Source: Flavobacterium psychrophilum
Lineage (GTDB): Bacteria; Bacteroidota; Bacteroidia; Flavobacteriales; Flavobacteriaceae
Direction of reading: 5' to 3'
Assembly (NCBI GenBank): GCA_945907225.1
Contig: CAMDSN010000055.1
Span: 1-9,046 of the forward strand
Length of the DNA: 9,046 bases
Positions 1 to 5,674 of the stretch are shown one piece after another (positions within the stretch are counted from its first letter, which is position 1; the number at the start of each line of letters is the position of its first letter). The position numbers and the translations under genes were made by a program. Under the pieces are notes generated by a model. The model saw nothing but the letters and a program-made list of their open reading frames with translations, ran no database searches and was not told where the DNA came from.

Positions 1-203
1 AAGCCAATTTTATTATTAGCAACATTGAAACTCATACCATAAATATTCACTTCAAATTTTTTAGATAAGTTAGAAAATTCGGCTGGGTTTAAATCGCCAT
101 TCAAAATACCAACTCGATCTGAGGTACTAATACCCGCAAAATGATCTTGTGAAAATGCAGAAAATCCTAATAATAATACTAAAGTAATTATTGTAGTTCT
201 CAT
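1..203 (-). CDS. Secreted protein of unknown function, N-terminal part (possibly DUF5723-like)
   Basis: Only the first 67 codons are in the window; the gene continues beyond base 1. It starts at the ATG at 203 and opens with a clear signal peptide (MRTTIITLVLLLGFSAFSQ), with likely cleavage after the SAFSQ segment, so the product is exported to the periplasm or outer membrane. The mature start reads DHFAGISTSDRVGILNGDLN followed by PAEFSNLSKKFEVNIYG. From memory this resembles Bacteroidota DUF5723-type proteins, which are thought to be outer-membrane or surface associated; that family call is tentative. It is the third gene of a minus-strand run after panB and the pseudouridine synthase, 71 bases downstream of the latter. 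A possible promoter of its own lies in that gap. Confidence 0.7.
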   Translation of the reverse strand, partial: MRTTIITLVLLLGFSAFSQDHFAGISTSDRVGILNGDLNPAEFSNLSKKFEVNIYGMSFNVANNKIG

Positions 204-229
204 AAATTTATTTTTTATAATTAAACATT

Positions 230-237
230 TAAAAGTA
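230..237 (-). promoter_or_regulatory. Possible -7 element for the secreted-protein gene
   Basis: On the minus strand this reads TACTTTTA, one mismatch from the Bacteroidota -7 consensus TAnnTTTG. It would place transcription start about 20 bases before the ATG at 203. No clear TTG is seen at the expected -33 position, so this is weak. Upstream on the same strand, an AT-only inverted repeat (AATAAT, 9-base loop, ATTATT) lies just after the pseudouridine synthase stop. Confidence 0.25.
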
Positions 238-274
238 TAAAATAATTTTTGAAATATTATTATTATTAAAAAAA

Positions 275-964
275 TTAAATAGCTCCCCAAATTTTGTCAT
301 TGGGAGTAGGAGCAATTAGTTCAATAGTCACTTTTGTAACTGGGTGAATGAAGTTCAGTTTTCGGGAGTGTAGATGAATGCCACCATCTGTATTGCTGCG
401 TTCAAAACCGTATTTTAAGTCGCCTTTAATTGGGGAGCCTATAGCGGCTAATTGCGCTCTAATTTGGTGATGCCTTCCGGTGTGAAGATTTATTTCTAGC
501 GCAGAATAGTTATCTAATTGTTTTAGTAGGGTGTAGTCTAAAATTGCTTTTTTACTAGCTTCAACTTCTTTTATATGCGCTTTAGAAGTGTTGTTTTTTT
601 CGTTTCTTTTTAAAAAATGAACTAAAGTGTCTTGCTCTTTCTCTGGTTTGTTTTTTACAATGGCCCAATAGGTTTTTTGAGTTTCTCTGTTGCTAAACAT
701 TTCATTTAAACGAGTTAATGCTTTCGAAGTTCTAGCAAAAACTACAATTCCAGTGGTAGGGCGGTCTAATCGATGCACTACACCAAGAAATACTTCGCCG
801 GGTTTCTTATATTTTTCTTTGATGTATTCTTTAACTACTTCCGACAAAGGTATATCTCCGGTTTTATCTCCCTGAACTATATCACCAACACGCTTGTTAA
901 TAGCTATGATATGATTGTCTTCGTGAAGAATCTGGAGATTGTCTTTATTTGAGACTACTTTCAT
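275..964 (-). CDS. RluA-family RNA pseudouridine synthase
   Basis: Converts specific uridines in rRNA or tRNA to pseudouridine; cytoplasmic. With the ATG at 964 the protein is 229 residues, the size of a catalytic domain alone, and no N-terminal S4 RNA-binding domain is present. The family signature is intact: GVVHRLDRPTTG (about residues 61-72) with the catalytic aspartate at D67, and near the C-terminus the GRHHQIRAQL motif followed by GSPIKGDLKYG. An in-frame TTG at 970 would add two residues, but ATG 964 is more likely. The gene lies 38 bases downstream of panB on the same strand with no evident promoter or terminator between, so co-transcription is inferred. The exact RNA target cannot be told from sequence; RluA-, RluC- and TruC-like members share these motifs. 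Confidence 0.93.
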   Translation of the reverse strand: MKVVSNKDNLQILHEDNHIIAINKRVGDIVQGDKTGDIPLSEVVKEYIKEKYKKPGEVFLGVVHRLDRPTTGIVVFARTSKALTRLNEMFSNRETQKTYWAIVKNKPEKEQDTLVHFLKRNEKNNTSKAHIKEVEASKKAILDYTLLKQLDNYSALEINLHTGRHHQIRAQLAAIGSPIKGDLKYGFERSNTDGGIHLHSRKLNFIHPVTKVTIELIAPTPNDKIWGAI

Positions 965-997
965 TTTCAAATTTTCAAATTACCTAAATTTTCAAAT
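963..997. repeat. Three copies of ATTTTCAAAT in the panB/pseudouridine synthase gap
   Basis: The 10-mer ATTTTCAAAT occurs at 963-972, 971-980 and 988-997, the first two overlapping by two bases with an 8-base period. On the coding (minus) strand the copies read ATTTGAAAAT and the last one runs into the start codon at 964. This could be low-complexity drift in AT-rich DNA; no function is claimed. Confidence 0.6.
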
Positions 998-1002
998 TCG
1001 AA

Positions 1003-1821
1003 TTAATATTGCTCATTCTTATTTGGGAAATCTTTTGACTTAACATCAGCAACATAATTCCCTATGGCTTTAGTCATTTGGTCGTATAAATTTAAATATC
1101 GTCTCAAAAATCTTGGACTAAATTCATTGTTCATTCCAAGCATATCATGAATGACCAATACTTGTCCATCTACACCGCCTCCTGCCCCTATACCAATTAC
1201 TGGGATTGAAATTGTTTTGGCAACTTTTTCGGCTAGTTTGGCTGGTATTTTTTCAAGTACTAAAGCAAAACACCCAAGTTTTTCTAAAAGTTTGGCATCT
1301 TCTAAGAGTTGATCTGCTTCTAAGTCCTCCTTGGCGCGAACGGTGTATGTGCCAAATTTGTATATAGACTGTGGCGTTAATCCCAAATGTCCCATTACAG
1401 GAATTCCGGCGTTTAATATCCGTTTTATACTTTCTTTAATTTCGTTACCTCCTTCAAGTTTTACTGCGTGAGCACCACTTTCTTTCATAATTCGTATGGC
1501 AGACCTAAGCGCTTCTTTTGGATCCGATTGGTAACTTCCAAACGGCAAATCTACAACAACGAGCGCTCGTTCTATAGCACGTACTACACCTGAGGCGTGA
1601 TAAATCATTTGATCTAGTGTGATGGGTAGCGTAGTTTCATGACCTGCCATTACATTGCTCGCAGAGTCGCCAACCAAAATTACATCAACACCAGAAGAAT
1701 CTACAATTTTAGCCATAGTATAGTCATAGGCGGTTAGCATAGATATTTTTTCACCATTGACTTTCATATCAATTAGTGATTTTGTGGTAATTCTTTTGTA
1801 ATCTTTTTTTGCAGTAGACAT
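1003..1821 (-). CDS. panB: 3-methyl-2-oxobutanoate hydroxymethyltransferase (ketopantoate hydroxymethyltransferase)
   Basis: First committed step of pantothenate and hence coenzyme A synthesis: transfers a hydroxymethyl group from 5,10-methylene-tetrahydrofolate to 3-methyl-2-oxobutanoate, giving ketopantoate. Cytoplasmic TIM-barrel enzyme, 272 residues, normal for the family. Visible landmarks are the N-terminal [11 protein letters not shown], the metal-binding GDS (D52) and VDLPFGSY (D91), KLEGG (K121, E123), GHLGLTPQS (about 144-152), the probable catalytic base E190 in VLEKIP, and [18 protein letters not shown] followed by HDMLG. The ATG at 1821 follows a strong promoter by a short leader. 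The product probably acts with PanC and PanE, which are not in this window. The next gene on this strand, the pseudouridine synthase, is functionally unrelated, so the pairing looks like simple operon sharing. Confidence 0.98.
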   Translation of the reverse strand: MSTAKKDYKRITTKSLIDMKVNGEKISMLTAYDYTMAKIVDSSGVDVILVGDSASNVMAGHETTLPITLDQMIYHASGVVRAIERALVVVDLPFGSYQSDPKEALRSAIRIMKESGAHAVKLEGGNEIKESIKRILNAGIPVMGHLGLTPQSIYKFGTYTVRAKEDLEADQLLEDAKLLEKLGCFALVLEKIPAKLAEKVAKTISIPVIGIGAGGGVDGQVLVIHDMLGMNNEFSPRFLRRYLNLYDQMTKAIGNYVADVKSKDFPNKNEQY

Positions 1822-1842
1822 CCTTGATTTGTTTTAGAATTG

Positions 1843-1876
1843 CAAAAGTATTAAATCTATTTTTGATGTAACAAAA
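1843..1876 (-). promoter_or_regulatory. Promoter of panB
   Basis: On the minus strand, TTTTG (complement of 1872-1876) is followed after 21 bases by TACTTTTG (complement of 1843-1850), a perfect match to the Bacteroidota -7 consensus TAnnTTTG. The predicted transcript would start near 1836, leaving about a 15-base leader before the panB ATG at 1821. Confidence 0.7.
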
Positions 1877-1881
1877 GATAG

Positions 1882-1910
1882 TTGCTTAATCTTAAATTAT
1901 AGTACTTTTG
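1882..1910 (+). promoter_or_regulatory. Promoter of the sigma-54 activator-type response regulator
   Basis: TTG at 1882-1884, an 18-base spacer, then TACTTTTG at 1903-1910, matching the Bacteroidota housekeeping promoter (TTG, about 19 bases, TAnnTTTG). Transcription would begin near 1917, giving a leader of about 70 bases to the ATG at 1988. The leader holds a TTTCTATTT direct repeat at 1929-1937 and 1941-1949. The -33 element lies only about 5 bases from that of the divergent panB promoter. Confidence 0.7.
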
Positions 1911-1987
1911 TATAAATATAATCCCAAATTTCTATTTATGTTTCTATTTTTTTAGAACATATAACTTTAATTTATTATCCGAACGAT

Positions 1988-3151
1988 ATGTCTAAAATAT
2001 TAATAATTGAAGATGAAGCGGCCATCCGCAGAGTTTTAACAAAGATACTTTCAGAGGAAAGTGAAACCTATAGTGTTGATGAAGCCGAGGATGGAAAATT
2101 AGGTTTTGAAAAAATCAAAAATGAAGATTATGATTTAGTACTTTGTGATATTAAAATGCCAAAAATGAGTGGCGAGGAATTACTTGAGGCGGTGAAGAAG
2201 ATCAAACCCGAAATTCCTATCGTTATGATATCTGGTCATGGAGATTTAGAGACTGCAGTGAATACTATGCGGCTTGGGGCTTTTGATTACATTTCAAAGC
2301 CACCCGATTTAAATAGATTATTAAATACGGTTCGTAATGCTCTTGATAAGAAACAACTGGTTGTTGAAAATAAGATCCTGAAGAAAAAAGTATCTAAAAA
2401 TCACGAAATAGTTGGGTTTAGTGAGCCTATCAATCAAATTAAACAAATGATTGAAAAAGTTGCTCAAACCGATGCAAGAGTTTTAATCACGGGTGCTAAT
2501 GGCACAGGAAAGGAGTTGGTTGCTCATCAGTTACATGAAAAAAGCGAACGTGCTTTTGCCCCAATGATAGAAGTTAATTGTGCAGCGATACCCTCAGAAT
2601 TAATAGAAAGTGAACTTTTTGGTCATGTAAAAGGAGCTTTTACTTCTGCTGTAAGAGATAGAGCTGGTAAATTTGAAGCTGCCGATGGTGGCACAATTTT
2701 TTTAGATGAAATTGGCGACATGAGTCTTTCTGCTCAAGCAAAAGTACTGCGTGCCCTTCAGGAAAATTTAATTCAAAGGGTTGGTGCCGAAAAAGACATC
2801 AAAATTAATGTAAGAGTCATTGCTGCTACCAACAAAGATTTAAAAAAAGAAATTTCTGAGGGAAGATTTAGAGAAGATTTATATCATAGATTAGCAGTGA
2901 TTTTGATTAAAGTTCCCGCATTAAACGAACGTAGGGAAGACATTCCTCTGTTGATATCCCATTTTACTGCGAAAATTGCTGAGGAGCAGGGAAGTTTGCC
3001 TAAATCTTTTTCCAAACAAGCAATTAATTTATTACAAGACTACGATTGGACAGGTAACATTAGAGAGCTTCGAAATGTTGTTGAGCGATTGATAATACTA
3101 GGGAGTGATGAGATTACAGAAACAGATGTAAACCTTTTTGCAACCAAATAA
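1988..3151 (+). CDS. Sigma-54-dependent response regulator (NtrC-type activator lacking a DNA-binding domain)
   Basis: A two-component response regulator of 387 residues. Residues 1-120 are a CheY-like receiver with acidic pocket E8/D9, phospho-acceptor D54 in LCDIKMP, S82 and K104. A helical linker (about 121-140) leads to a sigma-54-interacting AAA+ domain (about 140-370): Walker A GANGTGKE (169-176), the sigma-54 contact loop as GAFTSA (216-221; classical form GAFTGA), Walker B GGTIFLDEIGD (D240, E241), arginine-finger region GRFREDLYHRL (292-302) and WTGNIRELRN (354-363). NtrC-type proteins usually run to about 450 residues and end in a Fis-type helix-turn-helix; this one stops about 20 residues after the AAA+ domain, and no HTH is encoded just downstream. 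No histidine kinase gene is adjacent, so it is an orphan here. The target promoters are unknown. Confidence 0.95.
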   Translation: MSKILIIEDEAAIRRVLTKILSEESETYSVDEAEDGKLGFEKIKNEDYDLVLCDIKMPKMSGEELLEAVKKIKPEIPIVMISGHGDLETAVNTMRLGAFDYISKPPDLNRLLNTVRNALDKKQLVVENKILKKKVSKNHEIVGFSEPINQIKQMIEKVAQTDARVLITGANGTGKELVAHQLHEKSERAFAPMIEVNCAAIPSELIESELFGHVKGAFTSAVRDRAGKFEAADGGTIFLDEIGDMSLSAQAKVLRALQENLIQRVGAEKDIKINVRVIAATNKDLKKEISEGRFREDLYHRLAVILIKVPALNERREDIPLLISHFTAKIAEEQGSLPKSFSKQAINLLQDYDWTGNIRELRNVVERLIILGSDEITETDVNLFATK

Positions 3152-3212
3152 ATGAAGCTTATACAAGTAAAGTTTAGAAAAAAAAATAGTGATATTCTAT
3201 TAAAAAACACTC

Positions 3213-3827
3213 ATGCAGTTAAAAAAAATTAATTCAAATCTTCAAAAAGCCCTACAGGAAAATGGCTTGCTTGAGCCAAATCAGATGCAGTTGGAAACCT
3301 TTTCAACCATTAAAAGTGGTGCCGACGCGGTTATTCAATCGGAAGAAGGAAGCGGCAAAACAACAACTATCGTTTTTAACGTTATTCAAAAATTAGAAAA
3401 AACAATTGATGAGAGTACGAGAGCCCTAATTATTGTGGAGAGCAAAGAAAAAGTTATGGCAATGGAAGCTCTTTTTTTAAATTATGGCGTTTATACCGAT
3501 TTGAGTATTTTGGGAGTTCATGACAAAGGCGATATCGATTACGATAAAAATGTGGTTTCTATGGGATTAGATATTTTAATTGGAACACCAAATAAAATCA
3601 ATGCTATGTTCTCATCTGCTGGTTTTAATAGTAATACAATTAAGCTGTTGATTGTAGATGATGCCGATGTTTTATTTAGAAATAGGATGGATGCAGTAGT
3701 GCTAAGATTATCTAATAGTATTGAAAAAACGCAGCGCCTGTTCTTTTGCTCACAAATAACTGAAAGAGTAGAATCGCTTGCAGATAAAATAATGATTGAA
3801 CCTCTTTTCTTCGAGATGGGTGATTAA
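3213..3827 (+). CDS. Single-domain DEAD-box-helicase-like protein with degenerate motifs
   Basis: 204 residues resembling only the first RecA-like domain of a DEAD-box RNA helicase. Seen in order: a Q-motif-like PNQMQ (P22, Q26); motif I as SEEGSGKTT (43-51) with a complete Walker lysine K49 and T50; motif Ib-like IGTPNKI (123-129); motif II as VDDAD (148-152) in place of DEAD; and CSQ (179-181) where motif III SAT would stand. Motif Ia is not recognisable (VESKEK in place of PTRELA). The second helicase domain, with its arginine finger, is absent and is not encoded downstream. ATP binding is plausible but duplex unwinding on its own is not; the protein may be a regulator or partner of another helicase. 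It starts 61 bases after the response regulator with no clear promoter, so co-transcription is likely. The biological role is unknown. Confidence 0.85.
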   Translation: MQLKKINSNLQKALQENGLLEPNQMQLETFSTIKSGADAVIQSEEGSGKTTTIVFNVIQKLEKTIDESTRALIIVESKEKVMAMEALFLNYGVYTDLSILGVHDKGDIDYDKNVVSMGLDILIGTPNKINAMFSSAGFNSNTIKLLIVDDADVLFRNRMDAVVLRLSNSIEKTQRLFFCSQITERVESLADKIMIEPLFFEMGD

Positions 3828-3927
3828 TAAAAAATACCTTTTGGGTGTAGTTAATCAAAATCTTTTATAAAATAATAGGTCAAAGTAAATTAACTAATAA
3901 CGAAAATAATATAGCTCTTAGTTTATT

Positions 3928-3961
3928 TTGTAATGGGGTTTACTTTATAAATATAAATTCG
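3928..3961 (+). promoter_or_regulatory. Possible promoter for the DUF2007-like gene
   Basis: TTG at 3928-3930 and TAAATTCG at 3954-3961 (one mismatch from TAnnTTTG), separated by 23 bases, which is long. The surrounding 176-base gap (3828-4003) holds no gene and no convincing terminator hairpin. Weak candidate. Confidence 0.25.
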
Positions 3962-4003
3962 GAACAAACAAATCAAACTATTAAAATAGTAAAACAATAA
4001 AAT

Positions 4004-4219
4004 ATGGGTTTAATAAAAATATTCTCAGGAGAAGAAATACTCGCCAAATCATTAAAGCAAAATTTAGAAGATGCTGATATTAATGTTGTGATCAGAAGCA
4101 ATAATCAAGCTACTGTTCTATCAAGTATCCAAACTCAAAAAGCGGTAGAGTTATTCATTCAAGAAATCGATTTTGGGAAAGCAAATTCAATAATTGAATT
4201 ATTTAGGTTAAGTATTTGA
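4004..4219 (+). CDS. DUF2007-like small protein (putative signal-transducing protein)
   Basis: A 71-residue cytoplasmic protein with no signal peptide or membrane segment. The pattern fits the DUF2007 family: an N-terminal strand LIKIFSGEE, a helix (ILAKSLKQNLEDADINVV) covering the family's 'ligand above, long helix' region, and a C-terminal VELFIQEIDFGKANSIIE that matches the family's V-[LE]-V-x-x-x-D-x-x-x-A-x-x-I-I ending. The family is described as putative prokaryotic signal-transducing proteins; no reaction is known. The stop codon (4217-4219) is followed one base later by a GTG that begins a signal-peptide-like reading frame, suggesting translational coupling to the next, possibly frameshifted, gene. 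The family call rests on pattern recognition only. Confidence 0.8.
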   Translation: MGLIKIFSGEEILAKSLKQNLEDADINVVIRSNNQATVLSSIQTQKAVELFIQEIDFGKANSIIELFRLSI

Positions 4220-4220
4220 G

Positions 4221-4524
4221 GTGAAAAAAATAGTAAGAGCATTTCCTTTTTTATTTTTCATCCTCCTTTTGGATCGTTTTTTCTTTTTGCCAGGAAGAAT
4301 GGATGCGACTTGGGGATTCGAAAAAGGAATTAATATGGGAGATTCAATTTACATTCGACAATATTGAAATCAACAATAATTTTGAAATTAAAATTCAGAA
4401 AGCTGGAGAATTAAATGAGTGTTATCTTTTGGGATGTTACTTTGGCAACTTGTATTTGCTTGATTCACAAATGTTAAAATACACAAAGTATTCGGAATTA
4501 GAGGAAAACATTTTTCTGAATTAA
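4221..4524 (+). pseudogene. Small secreted protein, apparently split by a +1 frameshift in its signal peptide
   Basis: The GTG at 4221, one base after the preceding stop, opens a frame whose start is a classic signal peptide (VKKIVRAFPFLFFILLL). That frame then drifts into DRFFFLPGRM and stops at 4365-4367. The frame one base ahead is open from 4237 and, across the same region, reads WIVFSFCQEEW and then continues into the 73-codon ORF ending at 4524. Skipping one base in the T run at 4267-4270 would join the two as ...FILLLWIVFSFCQ-EEW..., a continuous hydrophobic core followed by a usual Bacteroidota cleavage site; a skip in the T6 run at 4277-4282 also works but leaves DR in the core. The joined product would be about 100 residues, exported. 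This may be a real mutation, a sequencing error in T runs, or recoding. The family is not recognised. Confidence 0.5.
4303..4524 (+). CDS. Hypothetical protein (73-residue ORF; body of the split secreted protein)
   Basis: This is the longest intact frame at the locus if the frameshift is taken at face value. Its ATG at 4303 has an AGGAAG purine run at 4292-4297, so internal initiation cannot be excluded. The protein is acidic and rich in asparagine, glutamate and isoleucine, with two cysteines (in NECYLLGCYFG), a beta-rich look (LIWEIQFTFDNIEIN) and no signal peptide of its own. No family is recognised. Its stop TAA overlaps the stop of the convergent MFS gene: the palindrome TTAA at 4521-4524 supplies both. 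No terminator space exists between the two genes. Confidence 0.5.
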   Translation: MRLGDSKKELIWEIQFTFDNIEINNNFEIKIQKAGELNECYLLGCYFGNLYLLDSQMLKYTKYSELEENIFLN

Positions 4525-5462
4525 CTTTTAAAAATCTTCAAACGACTAACCAGGACAGTAATAAATATTCCAAAAATGCCAATAATGGCAAATGAATATT
4601 TCAAACTTGTAAGTTCTGCAATAAATCCTATCAATGGCGGACCAATTAAAAAACCTATAAAACTAATACTCGAAACGAGGGTTAGTGCAATACCTGTAGG
4701 TACTTTTTGATTGTTTCCTGCAACATTAAAAATAATAGGAACCACATTGGAAACACCAAAACCAACTACCATAAAAGCAATGGTGCACGGAATTAAGTAG
4801 GGAAATAAAATGGCACTGTATAATCCTGCAGAAATAATAATACCACTTGCCATGCCACAAAAACAAATAACACCCAGCCAAAGCAATGTTTTATCAGGGT
4901 TTTTGAAAAAAGAATAATTGGATTTCGTTTCTTCCTGATTCGATTTTACATTGATGATATACTTACAGTTAGTACTAATCAGAAGAATCACAAAAATTAA
5001 AGCTATAGAAAAATGCTCTAATGGACTCAATTCAAAAGCAAGCATCATAATTCCGACTAGAGCACCAAAAAATCCGGCTAAACTCCAAGAACGATGAAAC
5101 GAACCCATAATAGGTTTGTCATACAATTGTTGGGTATAAACACCTTGTGTATTTAATGCTATGGTACAAAAATTACCAACGAAACCAAATAAGAATAATT
5201 CACCACCTAATTGCCATTCCGATTTTGCAGCTCCTAGCAATGGAAGACAAATAGCATAGCTTAATAGTCCCAAGATTGAAATTTTATGACTACCATATTT
5301 GGCAACTATTCTACCAGAAATAGGCATCGCTATTAACTGTCCGATAGGCAATGCAAAAAGTAAGGTTCCCAATTCGGCTTCACTTAATTGCAATATCGAT
5401 TTGATATCCGGAATTCGGCTTGCCCAAGTCGAAAAACAAAATCCCATGCCAAAGAAAAACAA
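4521..5462 (-). CDS. MFS transporter, YbjJ-like; apparently internally deleted and without an ATG
   Basis: Major facilitator superfamily permease of the inner membrane; substrate unknown. Recognisable parts are TM1 (FFFGMGFCFSTWASRIPDIK), the TM2-TM3 loop GRIVAKYGSHK (50-60), and a C-terminal half with PTGIALTLVSS and FLIGPPLIGF, all typical of YbjJ-like MFS proteins of about 390-400 residues. This ORF has 313. The shortfall is mainly internal: at about residue 206 (base 4845) FCGMAS runs straight into GIIISAGLYSA, whereas relatives carry roughly 55 residues (about TM7-TM8 and the conserved loop) between. The start at 5462 is a TTG within TM1; in-frame homology-like sequence (SYLNRIRLATSL) continues upstream to a TAG at 5556-5558 with no ATG or GTG. 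An intact function is doubtful; a decaying gene is the likely reading. Confidence 0.75.
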   Translation of the reverse strand: MFFFGMGFCFSTWASRIPDIKSILQLSEAELGTLLFALPIGQLIAMPISGRIVAKYGSHKISILGLLSYAICLPLLGAAKSEWQLGGELFLFGFVGNFCTIALNTQGVYTQQLYDKPIMGSFHRSWSLAGFFGALVGIMMLAFELSPLEHFSIALIFVILLISTNCKYIINVKSNQEETKSNYSFFKNPDKTLLWLGVICFCGMASGIIISAGLYSAILFPYLIPCTIAFMVVGFGVSNVVPIIFNVAGNNQKVPTGIALTLVSSISFIGFLIGPPLIGFIAELTSLKYSFAIIGIFGIFITVLVSRLKIFKS

Positions 5463-5572
5463 TGAAGTTGCTAATCTAATCCTATTGAGATAAGATTTTT
5501 TGGCTTTTCTATAATCCTTCTTGATCTTGGCTTTGGGTAAAATTTGGCTAAAAAACTATAATCTAGTAAAGG

Positions 5573-5605
5573 CATATTTATAAATCTTAGTTTAAAAGTA
5601 ACCAA
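5573..5605 (-). promoter_or_regulatory. Possible promoter of the MFS gene
   Basis: On the minus strand TTG (complement of 5603-5605) is followed after 22 bases by TAAATATG (complement of 5573-5580), one mismatch from TAnnTTTG. A second partial match, TACTTTTA, sits between them. Weak. The 212-base gap 5463-5674 otherwise holds the likely lost N-terminus of the MFS gene and the hairpin after the protease. Confidence 0.25.
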
Positions 5606-5654
5606 AATCCTTTATGAAAAGAAAGCATTCTTTACGGCAAGACGCGTTTTAAAC

Positions 5655-5671
5655 CAATAACAACGTTATTG
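5655..5671 (-). terminator. Hairpin just after the protease stop codon
   Basis: A perfect 7-base inverted repeat, CAATAAC with a 3-base loop and GTTATTG, begins 3 bases downstream of the protease stop (5675-5677). On the transcribed strand it is followed by GGTTTAAAA, a short T run only, so it may be a weak terminator or a 3'-end stabilising hairpin. Confidence 0.4.
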
Positions 5672-5674
5672 TTA

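Noticed and set aside
1938..1955. Five-codon mini-ORF (ATG to TAG) in the leader of the sigma-54 activator gene
   Set aside because: No regulatory codon content (leader-peptide type) and no terminator/antiterminator hairpin nearby.
3152..3232. 26-codon ORF starting directly after the activator stop (TAA then ATG) and overlapping the start of the half-helicase
   Set aside because: Lysine-rich, low complexity, no resemblance to an HTH or known peptide; overlaps the next gene's start.
3848..3896. Inverted repeat TAGTTAAT/ATTAACTA in the gap after the half-helicase, with a related TTAGTT at 3918-3923
   Set aside because: 8-base AT-rich arms with a 33-base loop are expected by chance; no T run follows.
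5472..5575. 33-codon minus-strand ORF starting at ATG 5575, ahead of the MFS gene
   Set aside because: Overlaps the MFS N-terminal frame, basic and low complexity, and would start at or before the predicted transcript start; more likely a chance frame.
5618..5633. AAAGAA-AGCA-TTCTTT hairpin downstream of the protease gene
   Set aside because: Only six AT-rich pairs and no proper T tract; less convincing than the hairpin at 5655-5671.
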